From assembly GCF_030816855.1 (NCBI RefSeq), contig NZ_JAUSYK010000001.1, positions 868,001 through 932,000 on the forward strand: a stretch of 64,000 nt of DNA, written 5' to 3'. Under the pieces are notes generated by a model, which did no database searches, was not told the origin of the DNA, and saw only the letters and a list, made by a program, of their open reading frames with translations. Position numbers and translations under genes: made by a program. This document shows, piece after piece, positions 29,651 to 38,195 of the stretch (the first letter of the stretch is position 1; each line of letters begins with the position of its first letter). Source of the DNA: Arthrobacter sp. B3I4 (lineage in GTDB: Bacteria; Actinomycetota; Actinomycetes; Actinomycetales; Micrococcaceae).

Positions 29651-29714
29651 GCGCGAACGGGCACTTGAGGCCCCTGTCTCCACGGAAACAGGGGCCTCAA
29701 GTGCCCGTTCGCGC
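29651..29714. repeat. 27-bp perfect inverted repeat between convergent transporter genes
   Basis: The arms 29651-29677 and 29688-29714 are exact reverse complements (27 of 27) around a 10-base loop. The left arm starts GCGCGAACGGGCACTTGAGG and continues CCCCTGT. The hairpin lies between the stops of two convergent genes (29618 and 29726), so it likely acts as a two-way transcription stop, but its length exceeds an ordinary terminator and there is no T-tract. It may be one copy of a dispersed palindromic element. There is no second copy in this window that I can see. Confidence 0.85.
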
Positions 29715-29725
29715 CAGGGGCGGGG

Positions 29726-31165
29726 CTACTTCTTGGCCGAGCCCTTCGGCACGAAGAGCGTCTCGGCGTGCTCCAGCGCCATGCCGTTGGTTTCCGGCAC
29801 CTTGAACATCACGAAGAAGAACGACGCCGCCGCGAAGAGGGCGTACATGGCGTAGGTCAGCGGCAGTGAAGCGGCTGCCATCACCGGGAAGCTCAGCGTA
29901 ATGGCGAAGTTGGCGATCCACTGGGCGGCCGCGGCCAGGCCGAGGGCGCGGGCACGGATGCGGGACGGGAAAATTTCGCCCAGCAGCACCCACACCAGCG
30001 GTCCCCAGGAAGCCCCGAAGCTGATCACGAAGACGTTCGCGGCCACGAGGGCGGCCGGTCCCCACCCGCCCGGAAGGCTGATCGCGTCGCCGGAACCGGT
30101 GGCGGAGCCGAACGCGAATGCCATCGTCGCCAGCGAGACGGCCATGCCGATCGAACCTGCCAGCAGGATGGGGCGGCGGCCGATCCGGTCCACGAGCGCA
30201 ATGGCCACGAGGGTGACCAGGATGTTGGTGATGGCGGTGGCGACGGAGATGGTCAGCGAATCCTTTTCCTGGAAGCCGACCGCCTTCCACAGCGTTGTTG
30301 AGTAGTAGAAGATCACGTTGATGCCGACGAACTGCTGCAGCACCGACAAGATGATGCCGATCCAGACCACCGGCTGGAGGCCCAGGGCTTTGCCTCGCAG
30401 TGAGCCCTTCTGGCCGGCAAGCTTGTCGTCCTCGATGGCCTGCCTGATGTCGCGCAACTGGCGGTCGGTATCCTCCTCCGGCGCGATTGATTCGAAGATC
30501 TTGCTCGCTTCCTCCTCCTTGCCCTTGAACACCAGGAACCGAGGTGATTCGGGCAGCGTGAAGGCAATCCAGCCGTAGACGACGGCGGGGACCGCGGCGG
30601 CGATAAACATCCAGCGCCACGCCTCTATGCCGAGCCAGAGGTTCTGGTCGGCGCCGCCGGCGAAGTTCGCGAACAGGGCGTCAGAGAGCAGTGCGGCGAA
30701 GATACCGGTGGTGATGGCGAGTTGCTGCAGCGAGGCCAGGCGGCCCCGGACGTGCCGCGGCGAGATCTCGGGAATGTACGCCGGCGCGATCACCGAGGCA
30801 AGGCCGATGCCCAGGCCGCCCACGAGGCGCCAGAAAATCAGGTCCCAGACGCCGAAGGCAAAGCCGGTGCCGAAGGCACTGACCAGAAACAGCAGTGCGC
30901 CGATCTTCATGGCCGGGATGCGGCCGTAGCGGTCCGCGACCTTGCCGGCGAGGTAAGCGCCGGCCGCGCAGCCCAGCAGGGCCACCGCGACGGCGAAGCC
31001 GGTCACGGCCTCACTGAGCGCAAATTCGTCCTTGATGGCGTCGACGGCGCCGTTGACGACGGAGGAGTCGAAGCCGAAGAGGAAGCCGCCGACGGCGCCC
31101 GCCACGGCGAGCCAGATGACCCGCTTGGGGATCTTGGCGGCGGTCTGGTCCTGGGTGGTGGTCAT
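29726..31165 (-). CDS. MFS sugar porter (hexose/inositol:proton symporter type)
   Basis: Sugar-porter subfamily transporter of 479 residues. Diagnostic motifs: GGFLFGFDSSVVNGA in span 1, VADRYGRIPAMK, RLVGGLGIGLASV with PAYIPEISPRHVRGR, PESPRFLV at the end of the N-half, QQFVGINVIFYYST in span 7, and LVDRIGRRPILLAGS. Proton-coupled uptake of a hexose, pentose or inositol. The presence of a lone iolB at 55.6 kb makes inositol possible but the genes are far apart. Start ATG at 31165 with GGGAGCC upstream. Confidence 0.9.
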   Translation of the reverse strand: MTTTQDQTAAKIPKRVIWLAVAGAVGGFLFGFDSSVVNGAVDAIKDEFALSEAVTGFAVAVALLGCAAGAYLAGKVADRYGRIPAMKIGALLFLVSAFGTGFAFGVWDLIFWRLVGGLGIGLASVIAPAYIPEISPRHVRGRLASLQQLAITTGIFAALLSDALFANFAGGADQNLWLGIEAWRWMFIAAAVPAVVYGWIAFTLPESPRFLVFKGKEEEASKIFESIAPEEDTDRQLRDIRQAIEDDKLAGQKGSLRGKALGLQPVVWIGIILSVLQQFVGINVIFYYSTTLWKAVGFQEKDSLTISVATAITNILVTLVAIALVDRIGRRPILLAGSIGMAVSLATMAFAFGSATGSGDAISLPGGWGPAALVAANVFVISFGASWGPLVWVLLGEIFPSRIRARALGLAAAAQWIANFAITLSFPVMAAASLPLTYAMYALFAAASFFFVMFKVPETNGMALEHAETLFVPKGSAKK

Positions 31166-31291
31166 AAGGCTCCCTCGGCAGTTCGCGGTCCACGGCCAGC
31201 GGCCGCAACTACCCAGTCTTACACCGGTGCCGCCGAGGTGCCTGTCACACGGGACGGAAAAGTGAGGTGAAACATACGTTAATGAGGCTGC

Positions 31292-31777
31292 TCAGCGCTC
31301 CAGCAGGACCCCGTCGGGGTCGCACCAGATCTGCCGGCCCGGCCGGACGGTAACGCCGTCGATCTCCAGCTCCACGCCGGTCTCGCCAGCTCCCGCCTTG
31401 GCACTCTTACGGGGGTTGCTTCCCAGGGCTTTCACGCCCAGCGGCAGCCCGGCGATTGCCACCCGGTCGCGGATGGCGCCGTTGATTACGACGCCGGCCC
31501 AACCGTTCTCGACGGCGCTCGCCGCGATCAGGTCCCCCATCAGGGCGGTGCGCAGCGAACCTCCGCCGTCGACGACGAGAACCGCGCCGTTGCCCGGCGT
31601 CGCCAGCGCGGCCTTGACCAGCGCGTTGTCCTCGAAGCAGCGGATGGTCCGGACCGGGCCGCTGAAGTGCGTATGGCCCCCCAGCGACTGGAACTGCAGC
31701 GCGAGAGAGTCCAGCTCCTCGCCCCGCTCGTCGTAGAGGTCGGCGGTGTTGACGGGGTCGATGGGGGAGTCGATCAA
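31292..31777 (-). CDS. RraA-family protein (regulator of RNase E A / 4-hydroxy-4-methyl-2-oxoglutarate aldolase family)
   Basis: 161-residue RraA fold protein. Conserved text: TADLYDERG near the start, VVDGGGSLRTALMGDLIA and NGWAGVVINGAIRDRVAI, including the R-D pair that binds metal-coordinated substrate in the aldolase members. Some members inhibit RNase E, others are class II aldolases or oxaloacetate decarboxylases; sequence does not decide. The TTG at 31777 is preferred because GGAG lies six bases upstream and the length then matches the family; an ATG eight codons earlier has no ribosome site. Confidence 0.8.
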   Translation of the reverse strand: MIDSPIDPVNTADLYDERGEELDSLALQFQSLGGHTHFSGPVRTIRCFEDNALVKAALATPGNGAVLVVDGGGSLRTALMGDLIAASAVENGWAGVVINGAIRDRVAIAGLPLGVKALGSNPRKSAKAGAGETGVELEIDGVTVRPGRQIWCDPDGVLLER

Positions 31778-31848
31778 GGGTTTCTCCTGGTTCTTCCACA
31801 TATGCGCTGCGGCGGGTTGAACAAGAACCAGGAGTCCCGGTCCCTGAC

Positions 31849-32940
31849 CTACTTCTTACTGCACGGAGTCCATGATCTTCCACCCGGAGCGTAACAGCGC
31901 GGCCCCGTGTATCCCGGGTAGGGGTTAGGGGCGGGGGCCTGGGCGGCAGGAGGGACATAAGCGGGCGGCACATAGGCGGGCGGGACATACGGGGCGGGCG
32001 CCGGCGGCAGGTTTCGCACCCGCTCCGCCTCGGCTGCGGCGGCTGCGGCACTAGCTTCCGCGGCCGCCTTAGCCTCGGCAGCCCGGCGCGTAGCATCGGC
32101 AGCAGCCTGAGCCAGGGCCGTCTTCCTCTTCGCAATGTCAGTCTGGCGCGCGGAGCCGCTGGCGCTGGCCGCCGTCAACCGGTTCACCATGGCCTTGACT
32201 TGGGAAGGTTGGTAGGCCGCCCAGGAAACCAGTTTCTTCGCGTCTGCGGCGGCTTTTAGTGCGGCCACAACAGCCAGTGCAGCGACCAGCCCAGTATGAC
32301 CTTTGTCAAGATCGACATCTGTATCGGCGAGAGGCCCTGCCACCAGCGCTTCGACGGCCTTGGTCGCTTTGTCCACCTGCTGGGCAGGAAGGCACGCAAT
32401 ACTGCTCGAGTTGAGTCCCGCGCCCGCCTTGCGGGCCTCCTCGAACGCGTCAACCACAGGCTGGTAAAACTTCCTGTTGGGTTCGAAGAGCGCCGGAACA
32501 CCGAGCCCTTGGCGGGCAACTTCCGCGTTTATCAGCCGGCCAGAAGAGTCAAGAACACCGGCCAATGTCCGCCCGTATTTGTCATGTGGTTCCTGGTCCA
32601 GCTCCAGCCGGACTTTGGCTCCAACCGGTAGGAGCTTCTCCAAGGCTTGTGTTGCTTCGGGACCCATGCACTCGACAGGCTGGTTCGGATCCTTGGTTTC
32701 CGGTGTATCGACATTCAAGAGCCGGACCGTTTTCTCGGCCCCGTCAGTGGAAGCGACGAAGGTATCCCCGTCGATGATTCGAACGACGACGGCGTCGCTG
32801 GTGCCGGAATCGGGATCGGACGTGGCGTCGCCCGTCGTTGGCTGCGCTGTAGCGGCGTTACAGCCACTTAATGCGAGGGCTGCCGCGGTCGCTAGGCCCG
32901 CCAACTTGATGCCGGCGAGTCGTTGCTTCGGTGATAACAA
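31849..32940 (-). CDS. Secreted thermonuclease-like (SNase) lipoprotein
   Basis: A 363-residue exported protein. Signal peptide with lipobox ending at C27 (LALSGC). The staphylococcal-nuclease domain spans about 48-190 and keeps the calcium/active-site set: D57/D59 in RIIDGDT, R73, D78, E81 (RLLNVDTPET) and R124 (DKYGRTLAG), corresponding to R35, E43 and R87 of the Staphylococcus enzyme. A long Ala-rich helical region follows (about 245-310), then a Pro/Tyr repeat with three YVPPA units and a Cys-containing tail (RCYAPGGRSWTPC). Probably a surface-anchored nuclease. TTG start after GGGGGA. Confidence 0.85.
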   Translation of the reverse strand: MLSPKQRLAGIKLAGLATAAALALSGCNAATAQPTTGDATSDPDSGTSDAVVVRIIDGDTFVASTDGAEKTVRLLNVDTPETKDPNQPVECMGPEATQALEKLLPVGAKVRLELDQEPHDKYGRTLAGVLDSSGRLINAEVARQGLGVPALFEPNRKFYQPVVDAFEEARKAGAGLNSSSIACLPAQQVDKATKAVEALVAGPLADTDVDLDKGHTGLVAALAVVAALKAAADAKKLVSWAAYQPSQVKAMVNRLTAASASGSARQTDIAKRKTALAQAAADATRRAAEAKAAAEASAAAAAAEAERVRNLPPAPAPYVPPAYVPPAYVPPAAQAPAPNPYPGYTGPRCYAPGGRSWTPCSKK

Positions 32941-33352
32941 AATTCATTCCCCCATGGAACAAGTGATGATGCCTCCAGGCGGAGGTGCGAGGACGACACT
33001 ACTGGCAAGTTCAGACAGACTTCTCTTTATCCCGCTCACGGGGACGACGGAGATAGCCAGAGAAACCGAGGGTCGCCGTTACGCCCGCTCCGAGTGGGCC
33101 GCTAGGGATGCTCGGACTGGCTGCCGGTCTAGACCAGTTACCCAAAAATGTCCGGCCGGGTTATCCGGACGCGGGCGTGTTTGTTTACGATGGCAGAACC
33201 GGAGCGGCGCCATGCCAGCACTTCCGGAAGCCCCGGCCGCAGTCCCACCACCCAGGGACCGCCGCACGACTTCCCCAATGACCATCCTGGGTACCCCGGT
33301 GCCCAGGCAGCCAAGTGCCGTATGCCCACGGTAAGCCCCAGGAGACAACGAC
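32941..33352. other. 412-base intergenic region upstream of malic enzyme
   Basis: Divergent promoters for the nuclease lipoprotein (minus) and the malic enzyme (plus) must lie here. Visible structures are GTCCGG and CCGGAC arms at about 33149-33171 and a near-palindrome CCTGGGTACC/GGTGCCCAGG at 33286-33307, 46 bases before the malic enzyme start. No coding frame with support on either strand and no recognisable RNA gene. Confidence 0.5.
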
Positions 33353-34567
33353 GTGTCCACTGAAACAATCCTTTCCACTTCCCCCGACGGCGCCGCAGAA
33401 GCGCCTTTTGCCGCGCTCACCGATCAGGAAATCTTCGCCTCGCATCAGGGCGGCAAGCTTTCCATCGCCAGCACCGTTCCGCTGGACAGCAAGCGGGATC
33501 TCTCGATCGCCTACACTCCCGGCGTCGCCCAGGTCAGCCGCGCCATCGCGGCCGACCCGGAGCTCGCCAAGACCCTGACCTGGGCCCAGCGGCTCGTTGT
33601 TGTGGTCAGCGACGGCACCGCCGTCCTCGGGCTCGGCGATATCGGGGCGAGCGCCTCACTGCCCGTAATGGAGGGCAAGTCCGCTCTGTTCAAGGCGTTC
33701 GGCGACTTGGATTCGATTCCGCTGGTCCTCAACACCACCGACGTCGATGAAATCGTCGAGACGCTCGTCCGGCTCCGGCCCAGCTTCGGGGCCGTCAACC
33801 TTGAGGACGTGTCCGCGCCGCGCTGCTTCGAGCTTGAGGAGAAGCTGATCGAGGCCCTCGACTGCCCGGTCATGCACGATGACCAGCACGGCACCGCCGT
33901 CGTCGTCCTCGCGGCGCTCACCGGCGCCGCGAAAGTGACAGGACGCCAACTCGAGGGACTCCGCGTTGTGGTCTCCGGTGCCGGCGCCGCCGGGATCGCC
34001 GTCGCCGAGATTCTGCTGACGGCCGGAATTCAAGACGTCGTGCTGCTGGACTCCCGCGGGATCATCAACCGGGACCGCGCGGACATCGCCGCGGACCCGG
34101 CCAGCAAAAAGGCCCAGCTCGCGGCTCGCAGCAACCCCCGCGGCGTTGCGGGCGGACCCGGTGAGGCGCTCCTCGGCGCCGACGTCTTCATCGGCGTTTC
34201 CTCCTCCCGGCTGGACGAGGAGCACCTGAAACAGATGAACCAGGACGCGATCGTCTTTGCCCTCTCCAACCCGGACCCTGAGGTGCTGCCGGACGTTGCC
34301 GCAAAGTACGCCGCCGTCGTCGCCACCGGCCGCAGCGACTTCCCGAACCAGATCAACAATGTGCTGGCGTTCCCCGGGATCTTCCGCGGCGCCCTCGACG
34401 CCGGTGCCCGCCGGATCACCCCGGCGATGAAGCTGGCGGCGGCCCGGGCCATCGCCGGACTGACCGGGGACAAGCTTTCAGCTGACTATATTGTGCCCAG
34501 CCCGCTGGACCCGCGGGTGGCTCCGGCCGTCTCGGCCGCCGTCGCCGCTGCGGTGGAGCTGCCGTAG
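33353..34567 (+). CDS. NAD(P)-dependent malic enzyme
   Basis: Oxidative decarboxylation of malate to pyruvate and CO2. The 404-residue length fits the short bacterial class. Conserved segments: SIAYTPGVAQVSRAIAAD, VVSDGTAVLGLGDIGASASL, PVMEGKSALFKAFG with the general-base lysine, VMHDDQHGTA (metal-binding Asp pair), the nucleotide fold VVVSGAGAAGIAVA, and FALSNPDPEV. GDIGA replaces the more usual GNIGP, a minor variation. GTG start after AGGAGA. The cofactor preference is not clear from sequence. Confidence 0.92.
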   Translation: MSTETILSTSPDGAAEAPFAALTDQEIFASHQGGKLSIASTVPLDSKRDLSIAYTPGVAQVSRAIAADPELAKTLTWAQRLVVVVSDGTAVLGLGDIGASASLPVMEGKSALFKAFGDLDSIPLVLNTTDVDEIVETLVRLRPSFGAVNLEDVSAPRCFELEEKLIEALDCPVMHDDQHGTAVVVLAALTGAAKVTGRQLEGLRVVVSGAGAAGIAVAEILLTAGIQDVVLLDSRGIINRDRADIAADPASKKAQLAARSNPRGVAGGPGEALLGADVFIGVSSSRLDEEHLKQMNQDAIVFALSNPDPEVLPDVAAKYAAVVATGRSDFPNQINNVLAFPGIFRGALDAGARRITPAMKLAAARAIAGLTGDKLSADYIVPSPLDPRVAPAVSAAVAAAVELP

Positions 34568-34602
34568 CGGGCCAGTCCGGCGGCCAGCCATAGACTGGGG
34601 CG

Positions 34603-35103
34603 ATGAACCCCGAAACCGTTGTGACGATCCTCTGCGGCCTGGCGATTCTGGTGGGCGTGGCTGGCATCATTATTCCCGTGCTGCCCGGCAGCGTCCTGAT
34701 CGCCCTGAGCCTGCTGGCGTGGGCGGTCTGGGGCGGTGCCGGGACCACCGGCTGGGTGGTCTTCGGAATCGGCGTGGTGCTGGTGTTGGCCGGCATGGCG
34801 GCCAGTGCAGTGCTGACCGGGCGGAAGCTCAAGCAGCACAGCATTCCCGGCCGTTCGGTCATCACCGGCCTGGTGTTCGGCGTCGTCGGTATGTTTCTCA
34901 TCCCGGTGGTGGGGCTCGTAGTCGGCTTTGCGGCCGGCCTGCTGCTCAGTGAGCTGCACCGAACCCGGGCCTGGGGTACCGCCGTCACCTCGAGCTGGGC
35001 GGCGCTGAAGGCCACGGGCCTGGGCATGATCGTCGAATTCGGGTTGGCATGCCTGGCTGCCAGCACATGGGTGATCGGCGTCTGGATCGCAGCGGCCAGT
35101 TAG
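34603..35103 (+). CDS. DUF456 family membrane protein
   Basis: 166 residues with four to five hydrophobic helices separated by very short loops. The pattern LVGVAGIIIPVLPGSVLIAL, then GRSVITGLVFGVVGMFLIPV and VGFAAGLLLSELHRTRAWG, is that of the DUF456 family. Function is unknown. Small-residue motifs (GxxxG) in the helices suggest tight packing. It starts 35 bases after malic enzyme and is followed by a TPR-like protein; whether they share a transcript is not clear. Confidence 0.75.
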   Translation: MNPETVVTILCGLAILVGVAGIIIPVLPGSVLIALSLLAWAVWGGAGTTGWVVFGIGVVLVLAGMAASAVLTGRKLKQHSIPGRSVITGLVFGVVGMFLIPVVGLVVGFAAGLLLSELHRTRAWGTAVTSSWAALKATGLGMIVEFGLACLAASTWVIGVWIAAAS

Positions 35104-35145
35104 CCCTTCCAGCAGCCGCCAAGGCTGCGCTACTAGCATGACACC

Positions 35146-36111
35146 ATGAGCGCCGGACAGCCCGCAGGACCTATCTACCGCGAAACCCGCGACCTTACCC
35201 CGTTCGGCAGCCCGCAGGTCCGCACGCCGGTGCGGGACATCGCGGACGGCGTCGGCGGCGTCCTGCACACCGTACTGGGCGGCCGGAACGCGGCGCTGCT
35301 CAGCGTGGACGGGCCCATTCCCCGGCTCAAGCGGATGCCCGGGAAAGCGGCCAGGGCGGTGTACGAGGGGGTCTTCCACAACGCCGACCCGAACCAGCTG
35401 ATCTCCACGGGCCGCGCCTACCCCGGCTGGGCCGGACTCTGCTACGTCATGGCCGGGCTCCTGGCCCACAAGCAGGGCGGCTACCTGCGTGCCGCCGAAC
35501 TCCTCCAGCGGGGGCTCACCACCAGGAACGACGACGACGCCAACCAGTTCGCGGCGGGCTATCTGACCCGGCTAGTCACCCGGGTCGAAGTAGCCGAGCG
35601 CATCGAGGTTCCGGTTCTCTTCAGTGAGGAAGCGGTGTTCCTGGCGCTTTCACATTCCCTCCGGGAGACAGGACGCCTCGAAACGGCGTTGCAGACCGTG
35701 GCCTCGCTTCCACCGTCGCTGCCGGCGGCTCTGGCCCGGTGCTCTGCGGCTTTCTCCTTGGGGCGGGATCGAGAAGTGGCCGTCTGGACGCAGGGGTTGC
35801 TCAATGCCGATGACCTCTCCGCCGCGCTGTTGCTGATCCGTGCGCGGTCACTCCGCCGCCTTGGTGCCGGCAAAGACGCCCAGACGGCGCTGACGGAGGT
35901 CCTTCGCCGGCGGAAGACCCACATGGCGCTCCGTAATGACGCTCTCACGGACCGGGCCCTGCTGCTGTTGGACAACGGACGCAAGACGTTGAATCCCCTC
36001 GACTGGCTGCGGGGACGGCCCGCCGAACTCGAGACCTTCGACGTCATCCGCAAGGACGTGGAAGAACGCAGGCTGTGGGAGCAGGAATGGAAGCAGCTGG
36101 ACGGCGACTGA
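35146..36111 (+). CDS. Hypothetical protein with TPR-like helical repeats
   Basis: 321 residues, soluble, no signal peptide. From about residue 100 the sequence alternates helix-like segments with repeat-type spacing (AELLQRGLTTRNDDDANQFA, LALSHSLRETGRLETALQTV, ALLLIRARSLRRLGAGKDAQ, ALTDRALLLLDNG), suggesting a tetratricopeptide-like solenoid for protein contact. The first 90 residues are unrelated and contain the basic stretch RLKRMPGKAARAVYEG. I do not recognise a named family. It begins 42 bases after DUF456. Confidence 0.7.
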   Translation: MSAGQPAGPIYRETRDLTPFGSPQVRTPVRDIADGVGGVLHTVLGGRNAALLSVDGPIPRLKRMPGKAARAVYEGVFHNADPNQLISTGRAYPGWAGLCYVMAGLLAHKQGGYLRAAELLQRGLTTRNDDDANQFAAGYLTRLVTRVEVAERIEVPVLFSEEAVFLALSHSLRETGRLETALQTVASLPPSLPAALARCSAAFSLGRDREVAVWTQGLLNADDLSAALLLIRARSLRRLGAGKDAQTALTEVLRRRKTHMALRNDALTDRALLLLDNGRKTLNPLDWLRGRPAELETFDVIRKDVEERRLWEQEWKQLDGD

Positions 36112-36153
36112 TCCCTGGCAGCTCAAACCGCGGGCGTAAGGCGCGGGCTGCTG

Positions 36154-36838
36154 TCAGGCGAACGCGCCAAGCCTGCCGATCAGCGGGACCAGCTGCTCGA
36201 TGAGCAGGACCAGGCCCAGGGCCACCATGATCACCCCGCTGGCGAGCGTCACCCGCCGGGCCGCACCGGGGCGGGAGTGCAGGAGCCGTCGGGCCAGCAG
36301 CGCCACGCACGTGTACACGACGGCGACGAGCAGCACGAACGTCAGGCCCATGACTGCCGACTGCAACGGGACGGACAGCGCGGCGTGCGGGCTGACAAAC
36401 TGCGGCACCAGGGCGACGAAGAAAAGCAGGCCCTTGGGGTTGATGCCACTGGTGCCCATGCCCCGCAGGAAGACGCGGAACTGGCTGGACGCGGGCCGCG
36501 GCGGATGCACTCGCCGGCGCCGCTGGCCCGCCGGCCGGCCGGGTCGAGAAGCTGGCGTCGCGCCACGAGCGCATGGTGGCGACGCCGAGCCACAACAGGT
36601 ATCCAGCCCCCGCCGCCGTCAGCCAGCTGAGCAGACCAGGCATCCCGGTGATCACCGCCGCGAGACCGGCTACCAGGAGGGTGGTATGCACGACGTAGCC
36701 TCCGCAAAGGCCGCCAACGGCCGGGACGAAGCTGCGTTCCTGCAGACCTGCTGCGATCGAGAAGGCCCAGTCAACGCCGGGGGTGCAGGCCAAGGCGACG
36801 GCGACGCCGATAAACGTGAGAAAAAGCTCGGGGTTCAA
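36154..36838 (-). pseudogene. LysE/RhtB family amino acid exporter, interrupted by a +1 frameshift
   Basis: Six-span exporter of basic amino acids or threonine/homoserine type. The N-terminal frame gives MNPELFLTFIGVAVALACTP, GVDWAFSIAAGLQ and LTAAGAGYLLWLGVATMRSW. The C-terminal frame gives FLRGMGTSGINPKGLLFFVA, LVPQFVSP and the rest. The two frames differ by one base and meet in the GC-rich loop at about 36505-36560, where the sequence is a run of GGCC/GGC units. One extra base there accounts for the break. The intact length, about 227 residues, is normal. A divergent Lrp-type regulator suggests LysE/LysG-like control. Error or real decay cannot be told apart here. Confidence 0.8.
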
Positions 36839-36940
36839 GGGGTCTCCTTAACTGGCTGGCAGGTTTAAGCCTAGGAAGTTGGAGGCCACAAGTGCTTACC
36901 AATCTTGCTCACAACCACGCGTCGACAGTAAGGTTCTTGC

Positions 36941-37396
36941 GTGATTGACCATATCGACAGAAATATTTTGCGCCACCTGCGTGAGGACGGGCGGATGACT
37001 GCGACGGCGCTCGCGGCGAAGGTCGGGCTGACGGTCGCCCCGTGCCACCGCAGGCTCCGGGACCTGGAGAAGTCCGGCGTGATCCGCGGCTACCGGGCCG
37101 ACATCGACCCGGCCGCCGTTGGCCTCGGCTTCGAGGCGATCGTGTTCGTCACGCTGCGGCAGGTCGACCGCGCCACCATGGAGATCTTTGAGAACCGGGT
37201 GGCGGAGAACCCCAACATTGTCGAAGCGCAGCGGTTGTTCGGCGAACCGGACTACCTGCTCAGGGTCATCGCTGAGGATTTGCCGGCATACCAGCGGTTC
37301 TACGACGCGGAACTGACCTCACTGCCGGGAGTGGAGCGGCTCACCTCGACGCTGGTGATGAAAAACCTGAAGGCTTACGCCGGGCCGCCGGTCTGA
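36941..37396 (+). CDS. Lrp/AsnC family regulator, probable controller of the LysE-type exporter
   Basis: 151 residues: N-terminal HTH (HIDRNILRHLREDGRMTATA, LAAKVGLTVAPCHRRLRDLE) and C-terminal RAM/AsnC ligand domain (ENPNIVEAQRLFGEPDYLLR). GTG start. It faces the exporter gene across 102 bases, the same arrangement seen for Lrp-type regulators of amino acid exporters such as BkdR/Lrp-brnFE. Convergent with the next regulator, their stops being nine bases apart. Confidence 0.88.
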   Translation: MIDHIDRNILRHLREDGRMTATALAAKVGLTVAPCHRRLRDLEKSGVIRGYRADIDPAAVGLGFEAIVFVTLRQVDRATMEIFENRVAENPNIVEAQRLFGEPDYLLRVIAEDLPAYQRFYDAELTSLPGVERLTSTLVMKNLKAYAGPPV

Positions 37397-37404
37397 CTTG
37401 GCAG

Positions 37405-37863
37405 TCAGCCGCCCAGCAGTCCAGTTGTTCGGTACGGAATGACCTCGCGCAGGAACATGCTGGTGGAGGTCCGTACGATGCCCGGGCACAGGCGGATCTC
37501 CTCCGAGACCCGGTAGAGATCGTCGGGGCTGGACGCCACGACCCGGATCAGCAGGTCGGTGTCCCCGGCGGGGGCGTGGCATTCCAGCACTTCCGGGATG
37601 TTCCGCAGCGCGGCGATCGCTTCGTCCAGGTGGCTCTGGTCCAGTTCCGCGCTCACTGCCGCCGCGACTCCGCGCCCCAGCGCCGACGGCACCACCCGGC
37701 TGCTGTTGGCCCGGAGGGCTCCCGACGCTGTCATCCGCTCCAGCCGGGACTGGACTGTGCCGCGGGCCAGGCCAAGTCTTTGGGCCAGGACCATGATCGG
37801 CACCCGGGGATCGGCATCGAGAGCCAGGAGAATGCGCCGATCGGTCGCGTCCAGTTGCTGCAA
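37405..37863 (-). CDS. Lrp/AsnC family transcriptional regulator
   Basis: A second feast/famine regulator, unrelated closely to its neighbour. HTH: LDATDRRILLALDADPRVPI, LAQRLGLARGTVQSRLERMT; ligand domain: PEVLECHAPAGDTDLLIRVV. The TTG at 37863 gives 152 residues, the normal family size, with AGGGAG eight bases upstream. A longer frame reaches back to 37938 from another TTG, and GTG at 37872 is also possible. Target genes are not evident; it is transcribed away from the gluQ region. Confidence 0.85.
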   Translation of the reverse strand: MQQLDATDRRILLALDADPRVPIMVLAQRLGLARGTVQSRLERMTASGALRANSSRVVPSALGRGVAAAVSAELDQSHLDEAIAALRNIPEVLECHAPAGDTDLLIRVVASSPDDLYRVSEEIRLCPGIVRTSTSMFLREVIPYRTTGLLGG

Positions 37864-38195
37864 TCTGACCACTCCCTGTTCGTTAAGCGTCCGACTTCCG
37901 GTCAGTCTGACCAGTCGACCCGCTGCCCGTTGCACCAACTGTAGGCGTTCTGTTGAAATTGTGGCAACAAAGGGATGCGGGCCACCGCCGGCATCCCGCA
38001 GGCTACAGGATCACCGGTACACCTCCCGGACCCTGAAGAAAGGCACCCGCAAGGAGCCCGCCGCTGATCGACTCTTGTTCACAGCATCGTCTTTCCGCAC
38101 ACCTTTACGGCAAGAGCCCCTGAGCCCCCGACGTCGGACGCCCGAAGTCATCGGTGGCTGAGGGGCTCTTGCGTTGCCCGGCATAGGCTGGTGCC
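37864..38195. other. 332-base intergenic region with two hairpins
   Basis: Between the minus-strand Lrp gene and gluQ. GGGATGC (37972-37978) and GCATCCC (37991-37997) form a short hairpin. A larger one is formed by GCAAGAGCCCCTGAGCC (38110-38126) and GGCTGAGGGGCTCTTGC (38156-38172), 16 of 17 paired, ending 23 bases before the gluQ start. The latter could be a leader structure or a copy of an intergenic palindrome. No tRNA gene is found, although one might be expected near a tRNA-modifying enzyme. Confidence 0.5.

Noticed and set aside
33128..33142. CCAGTTACCC, partial match to the repeat near 3.6 kb
   Set aside because: Only 9-10 bases match and no second copy or inverted partner is nearby; probably chance.
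37864..38195. Possible tRNA gene next to gluQ
   Set aside because: Searched by eye for paired acceptor, anticodon and T-arm sequences; only simple hairpins are present.
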